Shown one piece after another: positions 9,216 to 17,665 of a stretch of DNA of 64,000 bases. Position 1 is the first letter of the stretch; every line of letters starts with the position of its first letter. The notes beneath the pieces are model-generated. The model did not search any database. It worked only from the letters and a program-made list of their open reading frames with translations, and was not told the origin of the DNA. The position numbers and the translations under genes were made by a program. This DNA is from Streptomyces sp. CB02261 (GTDB taxonomy: Bacteria > Actinomycetota > Actinomycetes > Streptomycetales > Streptomycetaceae), in contig NZ_LIVX01000007.1 of the NCBI RefSeq assembly GCF_001905665.1, positions 434,001 to 498,000 on the forward strand. Reading direction: 5' to 3'.

Positions 9216-10271
9216 TCAGGCCAGGCCGCCCGGCCGGGGCGGAGCCGTGCTCGAACGCACCACGAGGACGGGCTCCACCGCCCTGCGGCGCGGCCCGTCG
9301 GTACGGCCTTCGATCTGGTCGAGGAGCAGCGCGACGCAGTGCTTGCCGACGACCTCGAAGTCCTGGTGCACGGTCGTCAGGGGTGGATGGAGGTACGCCG
9401 CCTCGGCGATGTCGTCGAACCCGGCCACGCTGACGTCCTCGGGCACGCTCCTGCCCGATTCGTGCAGGGCCCGCATCAGGCCCATCGCCATCTGGTCGTT
9501 GGCGGCGAAGACGGCCGTGACGTCCGGCTGCCGGGCGATGTCGAGCCCCGCCCGGTAACCCGACCTCGCCGACCAGTCCCCGTACACCAGAGGCGGTACG
9601 GGCGCGCCGGCGTCGGTCAGGGTCCGTTGCCAGGCCTCGGCGCGCCGGCGGGCGGCGAACGAGTCGGGCGGGCCCGCGAGGTGCCAGACCGTGCGGTGGC
9701 CGAGGCTCAGCAGATGGGACACCACGCTGTGGGAGCCGTGGGCCTGGTCGAAGTCGACGTTGGGGTACTCGTGCCCGGTGTCGCCGTCGGCGACGACCAC
9801 CGGCATGGACGGGGGCAGTCGCAGCGACGGGGTGTCGAGCATCTGCGACTCGACCAGCACGATGCCGTCGACCGACTGCAGCATCAGGTGCTGGAACGCG
9901 TGACGGACGGCGGCCTCGGTCTGGGCGCGCACACCCATGAAGTTCACGGAGAAGTCGGCCTCGCGCGCGGCGTCGGCGATCGCGCCGAGCGTCCGGGCGT
10001 TGCCGTGCGCGCCCACGTCGAAGCTGACCACGCCGAGGGCGCCGAACCGGCCGGTGACCAGCGCGCGGGCCGCCGTGTTGGGGCGGTAGCCGAGCGCCTG
10101 CATGGCGGAGAGCACCTTCTCACGGGTGGCGGCGTCGACGTTCTCCCGGTTGTTCGCCACCCGGGAGACCGTCTGCGACGAGACGCCCGCCATCGTGGCG
10201 ACGTCCGCCATGGAAGGCCACTGGCGGGCGGGCCGTGAGCGCGGCGACCGAGTCCTGTTGTCCGTCGCCAT
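9216..10271 (-). CDS. Second LacI-family transcriptional regulator
   Basis: 351 residues from the ATG at 10271, which has AGGAAGG 8 nt upstream. An upstream in-frame ATG at 10340 falls inside an operator and is unlikely to be used. The HTH recognition helix is VSSQTVSRV, identical to that of the first regulator. The hinge is PNTAARALVTG and the sensor domain carries VFAANDQMAMGLM and VAGFDDIAEAAY. It is divergent from the first GH43 gene, and the gap contains two operators. The identical recognition helices imply that both regulators read the same site, possibly with different inducers; that is inference. Confidence 0.93.
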   Translation of the reverse strand: MATDNRTRSPRSRPARQWPSMADVATMAGVSSQTVSRVANNRENVDAATREKVLSAMQALGYRPNTAARALVTGRFGALGVVSFDVGAHGNARTLGAIADAAREADFSVNFMGVRAQTEAAVRHAFQHLMLQSVDGIVLVESQMLDTPSLRLPPSMPVVVADGDTGHEYPNVDFDQAHGSHSVVSHLLSLGHRTVWHLAGPPDSFAARRRAEAWQRTLTDAGAPVPPLVYGDWSARSGYRAGLDIARQPDVTAVFAANDQMAMGLMRALHESGRSVPEDVSVAGFDDIAEAAYLHPPLTTVHQDFEVVGKHCVALLLDQIEGRTDGPRRRAVEPVLVVRSSTAPPRPGGLA

Positions 10272-10324
10272 GCACGAAGCCTTCCTCACGCGTCCTGGTC
10301 CTACCGCGCGGTAGGGCCTTCCAC

Positions 10325-10340
10325 ATGTTGGCGTAAACAT
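10325..10340. promoter_or_regulatory. LacI-family operator upstream of the second lacI gene
   Basis: ATGTTGGCGTAAACAT is a one-sided degenerate copy of the locus operator, 54 bases upstream of the regulator start at 10271. It suggests autoregulation. Confidence 0.7.
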
Positions 10341-10378
10341 ACCGGCCGGTCAAACTTCGGCGGATCTTGTCCGAATCC

Positions 10379-10407
10379 TTGACAGTCCCTGTCGCCGCTT
10401 CCAAACT
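10379..10407 (+). promoter_or_regulatory. Promoter of the first GH43 gene
   Basis: TTGACA (10379-10384), a 17-nt spacer, then CAAACT (10402-10407). The same -35, spacing and -10 type recur before the paralogous gene at 18852. The operator begins 16 nt after the -10, just downstream of the expected start point. Confidence 0.6.
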
Positions 10408-10423
10408 CTCGTCCCAAGCGCTC

Positions 10424-10439
10424 GTGTTAACGCGAACAT
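10424..10439. promoter_or_regulatory. LacI-family operator controlling the first GH43 gene
   Basis: GTGTTAACGCGAACAT, a variant of the locus operator placed at about +10 to +25 relative to the predicted promoter. That is a roadblock or initiation-blocking position. The rest of 10272-10641 outside the marked sites is leader sequence with no gene seen. Confidence 0.7.
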
Positions 10440-10641
10440 GAGAAGGCGACACCTTCGCGTAACGCGGTGGTCACCTTCCGTCGGTGGCGCCGGACCCACC
10501 CGGCGGCCACCGTGCCGCACCCCCCGCGGCCCCATCGTGCGCCCTCATCCACGCAGGCATCCTCGCGCCGGAGGTGCGCTCCCGCCTGCCCCGCCAGCCA
10601 CACCAGCCACTCCATTCCCCCCAAACACGAGGTACGCGATC

Positions 10642-12084
10642 ATGCGACGCACATCCTCGGGGACGGCCACCGTGCTCACCGCACTCTGTGCCGTACTCCT
10701 GTCCCTGCTGGGCACCGTCGGCACCGCTCACGCCGCATCGGTGACCGTCACCAACGCCACCCAGTTCACCGACCCGGCGGGCAACCCCGTCCACGCCCAC
10801 GGCGGCGGGGTCCTCAAGGTCGGCGCGTACTACTACTGGTTCGGCGAGAACCGCAACGGCGACAACAGCTTCCGGTACGTCTCCGCCTACCGCTCCACCG
10901 ACCTGAAGACGTGGGAGTTCCGCAACCACGTCCTCAAGCAGGAGACGGACCCCGAGCTCCAGGGCGCCAACATCGAGCGGCCCAAGGTCATCTACAACGC
11001 CTCGACCGGCAAGTTCGTGATGTGGATGCACAAGGAGGGCAGCGCCACCGACTACAGCGAGGCCCGTGCCGCGGTCGCGGTCTCCTCCACCGTCGACGGC
11101 GACTACACCTGGCAGGGCAGCTTCCGCCCCGAGGGGCACATGTCCCGTGACATCACCACGTTCGTCGACACCGACGGCACCGGCTACATGATCTCGGCGG
11201 CCAACGAGAACGCGGACCTGCACATCTACCGCCTCACCGCCGACTACACCGCCATCGACGCCCAGGTGCAGAAGCTCTGGGCGGGCCACTGGCGCGAGGC
11301 CCCCGCGATGTTCAAGCGCAACGGCGTCTACTTCCTGCTCACCTCCGGCGCCACCGGCTGGTCCCCCAACCAGCAGAAGTACGCCACCGCCACCAGCATC
11401 ACCGGCACCTGGAGCGACCTGAAGGACGTCGGCGACGGGACCGCGTACGGCTCCCAGACCGCGTACGTCCTGCCCGTCCAGGGCACCTCCGGCACCTCGT
11501 TCCTCTACATGGGCGACCGCTGGGGCAACTCCATCGGCGGCATGGTCAACGACTCCCGGTACGTCTGGCTCCCGCTGAAGTTCCCCACCGGCACCACCAT
11601 GACCATGGACTACTTCCCGCAGGTCACCATCGACACCGCCACCGGCTCGGTGCAGGGCCTCGGCACCTGGGAGACGCTGAAGGCCTCCCACAGCGGCAAG
11701 TGCGCCGACGTCGCCGACCGCTCCACCGCCGACGGCGCCGCCCTCATCCAGTGGGGCTGCGGCAACAGCGTCAACCAGCAGTTCTGGCTCAAGTCGGCCG
11801 GCAACAACCGGGTGCAGATCGTCGCCCGCTACAGCGGCAAGTGCCTCGCCCCGCAGGGCGGCTCGACCGCCGACGGCACGGCCGTCGTCCAGTACACCTG
11901 CAACGGCACGGCCGCCCAGCAGTGGAGGGTGATCGGCTCCGGCAACACCGTCCAGCTGTCCGCCGTAGTGAGCAGCAAGTGCCTGGACGTCATGAACACG
12001 TCCACGAATGACGGCACCCCGCTCATCCAGTGGAGCTGCAACAGCGGCGCCGCCAACCAGAAGTGGCTCCGCACGGCTGCCTGA
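10642..12084 (+). CDS. Secreted GH43 exo-beta-1,3-galactanase-like enzyme with CBM13
   Basis: 480 residues. A signal peptide (RR start, hydrophobic core, cleavage near AHA-AS at 31/32) precedes a GH43 five-bladed propeller of the galactan 1,3-beta-galactosidase subfamily (about residues 35-345). A ricin-type CBM13 trefoil with three QxW-like repeats (about 347-480) follows. Glu219 in REAPAMFK is the likely general acid, and Gln272 in SQTAYVLP matches the unusual glutamine described for exo-beta-1,3-galactanases of this subfamily, which lack a normal base. GH43+CBM13 exo-beta-1,3-galactanases are known from Streptomyces. The enzyme would trim the beta-1,3-galactan backbone of arabinogalactan outside the cell. 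ATG 10642 is chosen because the signal peptide starts there and GAGGT lies upstream. Confidence 0.87.
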   Translation: MRRTSSGTATVLTALCAVLLSLLGTVGTAHAASVTVTNATQFTDPAGNPVHAHGGGVLKVGAYYYWFGENRNGDNSFRYVSAYRSTDLKTWEFRNHVLKQETDPELQGANIERPKVIYNASTGKFVMWMHKEGSATDYSEARAAVAVSSTVDGDYTWQGSFRPEGHMSRDITTFVDTDGTGYMISAANENADLHIYRLTADYTAIDAQVQKLWAGHWREAPAMFKRNGVYFLLTSGATGWSPNQQKYATATSITGTWSDLKDVGDGTAYGSQTAYVLPVQGTSGTSFLYMGDRWGNSIGGMVNDSRYVWLPLKFPTGTTMTMDYFPQVTIDTATGSVQGLGTWETLKASHSGKCADVADRSTADGAALIQWGCGNSVNQQFWLKSAGNNRVQIVARYSGKCLAPQGGSTADGTAVVQYTCNGTAAQQWRVIGSGNTVQLSAVVSSKCLDVMNTSTNDGTPLIQWSCNSGAANQKWLRTAA

Positions 12085-12103
12085 CAGCCGTCCGGACCGC
12101 ACC

Positions 12104-12136
12104 GGGCAGGCCCCGACCCCCCGGCGGGGCCTGCCC
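12104..12136 (+). terminator. Terminator after the first GH43 gene
   Basis: Perfect 12-bp stem (GGGCAGGCCCCG and complement) with a 9-nt loop, 20 bases past the stop. It would separate or attenuate transcription into the GH30 gene, for which no separate operator was found in the 91 bases that follow. Confidence 0.7.
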
Positions 12137-12227
12137 CATCCATGACCGACCGCCCGCACCAGCCGGCCGCGCCGGCCCGGCCGCGCGGTCCCCTCGGCGA
12201 GCAACGATCAACTCAGGGAGATCGACC

Positions 12228-14648
12228 ATGCGCTCCACCCGTGAACGACCCTCGAACCGCGTGCGCAGGAGCGGCGCGGTCCTGGCCGGCGCCGCCGTGG
12301 CCGCGCTCCTCGCGACCGGCCTCACGCCCGTGACCTCCGTGGCGGCCGAGGGCGCGGAGCAGGCGGTGACCGTCCGCCCCGACCCGAGCTACCAGCAGCA
12401 GCCGTTCGAGGGCTGGGGCACCGCGCTCGCCTGGTTCGCCAACGTGACCGGAGGCTGGCCGGACGCCCAGCGCAACGCGCTCGCCGACGCCCTCTACGGC
12501 GCGGACGGCCTCGGCTTCACCATCGCCCGCTACAACATCGGCGGCGGCGACAGCCCCGAGACCACCCCCTACATGCGGGCCGGTGCCGCCGTCCCCGGCT
12601 GGTGGAACCGCCCCGGGGCCGAGTCCCCCGACTGGTGGGACCCGAACAACCCCACCCACTGGAACCCGAACGCCGACGCCAACCAGCGCTGGTGGCTCAC
12701 CGCCGCCAAGGCGCGTGGCGCCGACAAGTTCGAGGCCTTCTCCAACTCCGCGCCCTACTTCATGACGAACAGCGGTCTCGTCTCGGGCAACTGGAACGCC
12801 TGGCACGACAACCTCCGCTCCGACCAGTACGAGCGGTTCGCCACGTACCTCTCCGGCGCCATGAAGCGCGCGCAGAACGCCACCGGTGTCACCTTCGGCA
12901 CCCTTTCCCCCATCAACGAGCCCAACACCAACTACTGGGGCGCGGGCGGCCGGCAGGAAGGCTCGCACTGGGACCCGGCCTCCCAGGCGCGCATGTTCAC
13001 CACCATGCGGGCCCGGCTGAACGCCGACGGCCTCTCCACGCGCATCGCCGCCATGGACGAGACCAACCCGAACACCTTCCGCACCAACTGGGACACCTAC
13101 GACACGGCGACCAAGGCCGCGCTCGGCCAGCTCAACACCCACACGTACAGCACCGGCGGCCGTATCGGTGCCCGTGACATCGCCAAGGGGACGGCCACCC
13201 CGCTGTGGATGTCCGAGGTGGACCTCGGCGGCAGCGTCGGGCAGAGCTTCACCGACATGAGCCCCGCCCTCGACCTCACCCAGCGCGTCAACGAGGACTT
13301 CCGCGAGCTGGAGCCCCGGGCCTGGGTCCTGTGGCAGGCCGTCGAGGACTACGAGAACATGACGCCGGACCACGAGAACTCCAACTGGGGCCTCATCCAG
13401 ACCGACTTCACCCCGGCCGACGCGGCCACCGAGCCGATCCGCAAGAACAAGAAGTACTGGGCGATGGCGAACTACACCAAGTTCGTCCGTCCGGGCGCCC
13501 GGGTCATCAACACCGACAACGCCGACACCTTCGCCGCGCTGCGGCCGGCCGGTCAGGGCGCGGTCGTCGTCCACACCAACCCGACGAACGAGCCCCAGCG
13601 GCTCACCCTGAACCTCTCCGGTTTCCAGAACGTGGGCACAGGGACCGTCCAGCGCTACACCACCGACGGCACCAAGAACCTCCAGCGCGAGACTGACCTG
13701 ACCCCCGCGGGCAAGACGCTCACCGCCACCGTGGGCGCGGGCTCCGTCACCACGTTCGTCCTCCCGGCCGCGACCGGCGTGAACATCTCCGACACCACGG
13801 CTCCCACCGGCGCCGCCCGGCAACTGCTCAACGACAACAGCGGCAAGGCCCTGGCCGTGGCCACCAGCGGCGGCCAGAGCACCCTGGTCCAGCGCACCTC
13901 CAGCCCCGGCACCACGACGCAGCAGTGGAAGTTCACCAAGCTCGCCTCGGCCGACTGGAGCAACACCGCGACCTACCGCATCACGAGCGTCGCCAACGGC
14001 AAGGCGCTCACCGCGCAGGGCGACGCCCTCACCCTGGTGAACTCGGGCACCTCCGCCGAACAGAAGTGGATGCTGTCCACCACCGGCGACGGGCACCACA
14101 CCCTCGTGAACAGCGCGAGCGGCAAGCTGCTCGACGTCGGCAACGAGTCGACGAGCGACGGCGCGCCCGTCGGCGTCTACCGTCCGACGACCGGGTCCAA
14201 CCAGTCCTGGACCTTCCGCTCGGTCGCCGCGGACACCTGGGCCCCGCTGCGTCTGCGCCACAGCGGGAAGTGCCTGGACGTGACCGGAGCCTCCCTCGCC
14301 GACGGCGCGCAGGTCGTCCAGTACACCTGCGGCGGCGCGACCAACCAGCAGTGGTCCCTCCGTCCCGCGGGCGGTGGCTACGTCAACGTCGTCGCCCGTC
14401 ACAGCGGCCGCTGTCTCGACGTCACCAACGAGTCGACCGCCGACGGCGCGATCGCCTTCCAGTACGCCTGCAACGGCGGCACCAACCAGCAGTGGGCGGT
14501 GCACAAGTCGGCCGACGGGTTCATCACCCTGCTGGCCCGCCACAGCGGCAAGTGCCTGGACGTGAGCGGCGCCTCCACGGCGAACGGCGCCGAGGTCGTC
14601 CAGTACACCTGCGGCACGGGCACCAACCAGCAGCTCAGCACCTCCTAG
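12228..14648 (+). CDS. Secreted GH30 endo-beta-1,6-galactanase-like enzyme with two CBM13 domains
   Basis: 806 residues. Signal peptide about 1-40; GH30 (beta/alpha)8 domain with FEGWGTALAWFA near 60-71 and an RYNIGGGD motif near 101-108. The acid/base is Glu231 (SPINEPNTNYW) and the nucleophile Glu330 (WMSEVDLGG). A beta domain follows to about 520, then two ricin-type trefoils (about 525-665 and 670-806) rich in SGKCLDV and NQQW repeats. The sequence fits the GH30 subfamily containing the Streptomyces endo-beta-1,6-galactanase. It would cut the beta-1,6 side chains of arabinogalactan while the GH43 enzymes attack the backbone. ATG 12228 has CAGGGAG upstream. The last trefoil ends abruptly after NQQLSTS, slightly short of the usual QxW. 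Confidence 0.87.
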   Translation: MRSTRERPSNRVRRSGAVLAGAAVAALLATGLTPVTSVAAEGAEQAVTVRPDPSYQQQPFEGWGTALAWFANVTGGWPDAQRNALADALYGADGLGFTIARYNIGGGDSPETTPYMRAGAAVPGWWNRPGAESPDWWDPNNPTHWNPNADANQRWWLTAAKARGADKFEAFSNSAPYFMTNSGLVSGNWNAWHDNLRSDQYERFATYLSGAMKRAQNATGVTFGTLSPINEPNTNYWGAGGRQEGSHWDPASQARMFTTMRARLNADGLSTRIAAMDETNPNTFRTNWDTYDTATKAALGQLNTHTYSTGGRIGARDIAKGTATPLWMSEVDLGGSVGQSFTDMSPALDLTQRVNEDFRELEPRAWVLWQAVEDYENMTPDHENSNWGLIQTDFTPADAATEPIRKNKKYWAMANYTKFVRPGARVINTDNADTFAALRPAGQGAVVVHTNPTNEPQRLTLNLSGFQNVGTGTVQRYTTDGTKNLQRETDLTPAGKTLTATVGAGSVTTFVLPAATGVNISDTTAPTGAARQLLNDNSGKALAVATSGGQSTLVQRTSSPGTTTQQWKFTKLASADWSNTATYRITSVANGKALTAQGDALTLVNSGTSAEQKWMLSTTGDGHHTLVNSASGKLLDVGNESTSDGAPVGVYRPTTGSNQSWTFRSVAADTWAPLRLRHSGKCLDVTGASLADGAQVVQYTCGGATNQQWSLRPAGGGYVNVVARHSGRCLDVTNESTADGAIAFQYACNGGTNQQWAVHKSADGFITLLARHSGKCLDVSGASTANGAEVVQYTCGTGTNQQLSTS

Positions 14649-14659
14649 CCGCCCCGGTC

Positions 14660-14687
14660 GGCCCGGAAGCCACCCGGCTTCCGGGCC
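14660..14687 (+). terminator. Terminator after the GH30 gene
   Basis: Perfect 12-bp stem (GGCCCGGAAGCC and complement) with a 4-nt loop, starting 12 bases after the stop. Confidence 0.8.
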
Positions 14688-14786
14688 GGCCTCACCTGTT
14701 CGAACGTGATGACTTCGATGGCCCTCCGTGCGGCCGTCGACCCGCACGGGCCCCGTGCTTGCCAGGAACCATTCAAAAATGGATAA

Positions 14787-17567
14787 ATGTGGAGCATGAG
14801 CGGAGAAACGGGTCATAAGCGAGGCGATCCGCGTGAGCCCCCAACCAGGGGGCCGTGGCGCATCAAGGCCTGGCTGACCACGCGCAGCGTCGCCCGCGAG
14901 GTCTTCCTCCTCCAGCTGATCCTCGTCATCCTGCTCGTCGCCGCCGCCGTCGTGGCCATCGTCGTCCAGGCCCGACGCGACACCATGACCGACGCCCGCC
15001 ACCGGACCGTCGCCGCCGCCCAGTCGTTCGCGCACGCCCCGGGCCTCGTCGAGGCCCTCGAGGAGGACTTCCCCACGGTCGTCCTCCAGCCCCTCGCCGA
15101 AGGGGCCCGCAAGGCCGCCGGCATCGACGCCCTGATCGTGTACGAACTCGACGGGATCACCCTCACCCACAGCGACCCCACCCAGCTCGGCAAGCACGTC
15201 ATCGGCCCGTACGCCGAAGCGGCGGCCGGCCGGCCCTTCACCCGTACCTTCCAGGGCGCCCTGGGCCTCTCCGTCGTCTCGGCCGCCCCCGTCAGGGATT
15301 CCGCCGGAGACGTGGTCGCCATCGTGTCCGCGGCCGTGACGGTCGAGAAGGTCCAGGACTCGGTGGACCAGCAGCTGCCCGTCTTCCTGGGCAGCGCGGC
15401 CGGCGCCCTCGGTCTCGTCGCCCTCGGCACGGGCCTGGTCAGCCGCCGTCTGCGCCGCCAGACCCACGGCCTGGGCCCGGTCGAGATGACCCGTATGTAC
15501 GAACACCACGACGCTGTCCTGCACGCCGTCCGCGAGGGCGTGCTCATCACCGGACGTGACGACCGGCTGCTCCTCGCCAACGACGAGGCCCGTCGCCTCC
15601 TCGACCTGCCGGAGGACGCGGAGGGCCGCCGCGTCACCGACCTCGGACTCGACAGCTCCCTCAGCACCCTCCTGGCATCGGACCGGATCGCCACCGACGA
15701 GGTGCACCTGGCCGCGGACCGGCTGCTCGCCCTCAACAAACGCGTCACCCTTCCCGTCGGCGGCGGTCAGCGGGGCAGTGTGATCACCCTGCGGGACACC
15801 ACCGAGCTGCGCTCCCTGTCCGGCCGGGCCGAGGTGGCGCGGGAGCGGCTGACACTGCTCTACGACGCCGGTGTCCGCGTCGGGACGACCCTGGACGTGG
15901 TGCGCACCGCCGAGGAACTGGCGGAGGTGGTGGTCCCCAGGTTCGCGGACGTGGTCACGGTCGAGCTCCTGGACCCCGTCCTGAGCGGCGAGGAACCGGC
16001 CGGGGCGAGCACCGAACTGCGCCGGACGGCCATCGCCGGCCTCACCGAGGACCACCCCCTCTACCCCTCGGGAGAGCTGATCCGCTTCGTCCCCGGAACC
16101 CCGGTGGAGACCAGCGTCAGCGAGGGCCGCTCCGTCGTGGTGACCGACCTCGCCTCCGATCCCGGCTGGCGCGCCCAGGACGAGGAGCGGGCCACCCGGA
16201 TCCTCCACTACGGCATCCACTCCCTGGCGGTCGTACCGCTGCGTGCGCGAGGGGTGGTCCTCGGCGTCGCGAACTTCTGGCGGTCGGGAGCCTCCACACC
16301 GTTCTCCGACGAGGACCTGTCCTTCGCCGAGGAGCTGGCGAGCAGGGCCGCGGTCTCCATCGACAACGCCCGCCGCTACACCCGCGAGCACGCGATGGCC
16401 GTCACCCTCCAGCGCAGCCTGATGCCACGCAACCTCCCCGAGGGCGAGGCCCTCGACGTGGCCTCGCGCTACATGCCCGCGGAGTCCGGGGTGGGCGGTG
16501 ACTGGTTCGACGTGATCCCGCTGCCCGGTGCCCGGGTGGCACTCGTCGTCGGCGACGTCGTCGGCCACGGTCTGCACGCCGCCGCCACCATGGGCCGGCT
16601 GCGCATCGCCGTACACAACTTCTCGGGCCTCGACCTCTCCCCGGACGACCTGATCGGACACCTCGACGAACTCGTGGCCCTGATCGACGTCCAGGGCGAG
16701 TCGACCGCGAACGACGCGGAGATGATCACCGGAGCCACCTGCCTGTGCGTCGTCTACGACTCCGTCTCCGGCGAGGTCACCGCCGCCACGGCCGGCCACC
16801 TGCCCCCGGCGGTCGTCCGCCCCGACGGCAGCGTCGAGTACCTCGCGGCCCCCGTCTCCCCACCGCTCGGCCTCGGCGCCGGCATGCCCGTCGAGACGAT
16901 CCGTACGACCCTGCCCGAGGGCTCCCGGCTCGTGCTCTACACCGACGGCCTCCTCGAGGACCGCAGCCGGGACCTCGACGCGAGCCTGGACGCCCTGCGC
17001 GAAGCCCTCACCGGGCCCGACCGCACTCCGGAGGAGACCTGCGCCTCCGTCATCGACACGATGCTGCCCGCGGGCTCGGGCGACGACGTCGCCCTGCTCG
17101 TGGCGCGCGTCCGTCGCCTCGCCCCCGACCGCGTCGCCGTCTGGGACGTGCCGCGCGACCCGGCGGCCGTGAGCCCGGTCCGCAACGCGTGCGCCCGCAA
17201 GCTGGCCGAGTGGGGGCTTGAGGACATCTCCTTCGGCACCGAGCTCATCCTCAGCGAACTGATCACCAACGCCGTCCGCTACGGCATCGAGCCGATCCAG
17301 GTGCGGCTCCTCCACAGCACCTCCCTGATCTGCGAGGTCTCCGACGGCAGCAGCACCTCCCCGCACATCCGGCGCGCCAGCGACACCGACGAGGGCGGCC
17401 GCGGCCTCTTCCTCGTCGCCCAGTACGCCGAGAAGTGGGGCACCCGCTACTCCCACCGCGGGAAGACCATCTGGGCCTCCCAGGCGACCGGCCCCGGCGC
17501 GGGACCCGACCCGGAGCGGATGGGGGAGGAGGACATCCTCAGCCAGTGGGACGACGTGGAGCTGTGA
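14787..17567 (+). CDS. Membrane sensor SpoIIE-type protein phosphatase (Cache-like/PAS/GAF/PP2C/HATPase)
   Basis: 926 residues. Membrane span about 38-62, an extracellular DcuS/CitA-like sensor about 63-195, a second span about 198-222, PAS about 240-340, GAF about 355-520 and a SpoIIE/PP2C phosphatase about 540-745 (GGDWFDV and ADG-type metal sites). A GHKL ATPase of anti-sigma-factor type closes the protein (about 760-895, ELILSELITNAVRYG). Such proteins dephosphorylate anti-anti-sigma factors and may phosphorylate them through the ATPase module, linking an outside signal to a sigma factor. The start is uncertain: ATG 14787 or 14796, and neither has a well-placed ribosome site. It lies inside the galactan locus, 98 nt ahead of a binding-protein gene. 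Confidence 0.9.
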   Translation: MWSMSGETGHKRGDPREPPTRGPWRIKAWLTTRSVAREVFLLQLILVILLVAAAVVAIVVQARRDTMTDARHRTVAAAQSFAHAPGLVEALEEDFPTVVLQPLAEGARKAAGIDALIVYELDGITLTHSDPTQLGKHVIGPYAEAAAGRPFTRTFQGALGLSVVSAAPVRDSAGDVVAIVSAAVTVEKVQDSVDQQLPVFLGSAAGALGLVALGTGLVSRRLRRQTHGLGPVEMTRMYEHHDAVLHAVREGVLITGRDDRLLLANDEARRLLDLPEDAEGRRVTDLGLDSSLSTLLASDRIATDEVHLAADRLLALNKRVTLPVGGGQRGSVITLRDTTELRSLSGRAEVARERLTLLYDAGVRVGTTLDVVRTAEELAEVVVPRFADVVTVELLDPVLSGEEPAGASTELRRTAIAGLTEDHPLYPSGELIRFVPGTPVETSVSEGRSVVVTDLASDPGWRAQDEERATRILHYGIHSLAVVPLRARGVVLGVANFWRSGASTPFSDEDLSFAEELASRAAVSIDNARRYTREHAMAVTLQRSLMPRNLPEGEALDVASRYMPAESGVGGDWFDVIPLPGARVALVVGDVVGHGLHAAATMGRLRIAVHNFSGLDLSPDDLIGHLDELVALIDVQGESTANDAEMITGATCLCVVYDSVSGEVTAATAGHLPPAVVRPDGSVEYLAAPVSPPLGLGAGMPVETIRTTLPEGSRLVLYTDGLLEDRSRDLDASLDALREALTGPDRTPEETCASVIDTMLPAGSGDDVALLVARVRRLAPDRVAVWDVPRDPAAVSPVRNACARKLAEWGLEDISFGTELILSELITNAVRYGIEPIQVRLLHSTSLICEVSDGSSTSPHIRRASDTDEGGRGLFLVAQYAEKWGTRYSHRGKTIWASQATGPGAGPDPERMGEEDILSQWDDVEL

Positions 17568-17665
17568 GGGCCCGCACGCGGGCGTGGTCCGCCCGGACAG
17601 TACGGAAACGCGCGAGTAGGCTGGGGATCACCCCCGCCGATCCCCCCGACCCTTGTGGAGACGCC

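Noticed and set aside
10272-10340. Upstream start at 10340 for the second LacI regulator
   Set aside because: It lies inside the operator palindrome; ATG 10271 has a good AGGAAGG site and begins just before the DNA-binding domain.
10438-10641. N-terminal extension of the first GH43 gene from an upstream start
   Set aside because: The signal peptide begins at ATG 10642 with a ribosome site; the upstream segment is Pro/Arg-rich leader that overlaps the operator.
12213-17456. Minus-strand frame of about 1750 codons opposite the GH30 and phosphatase genes
   Set aside because: Antisense shadow: the opposite strand encodes complete GH30/CBM13 and PAS/GAF/PP2C domains with catalytic residues.
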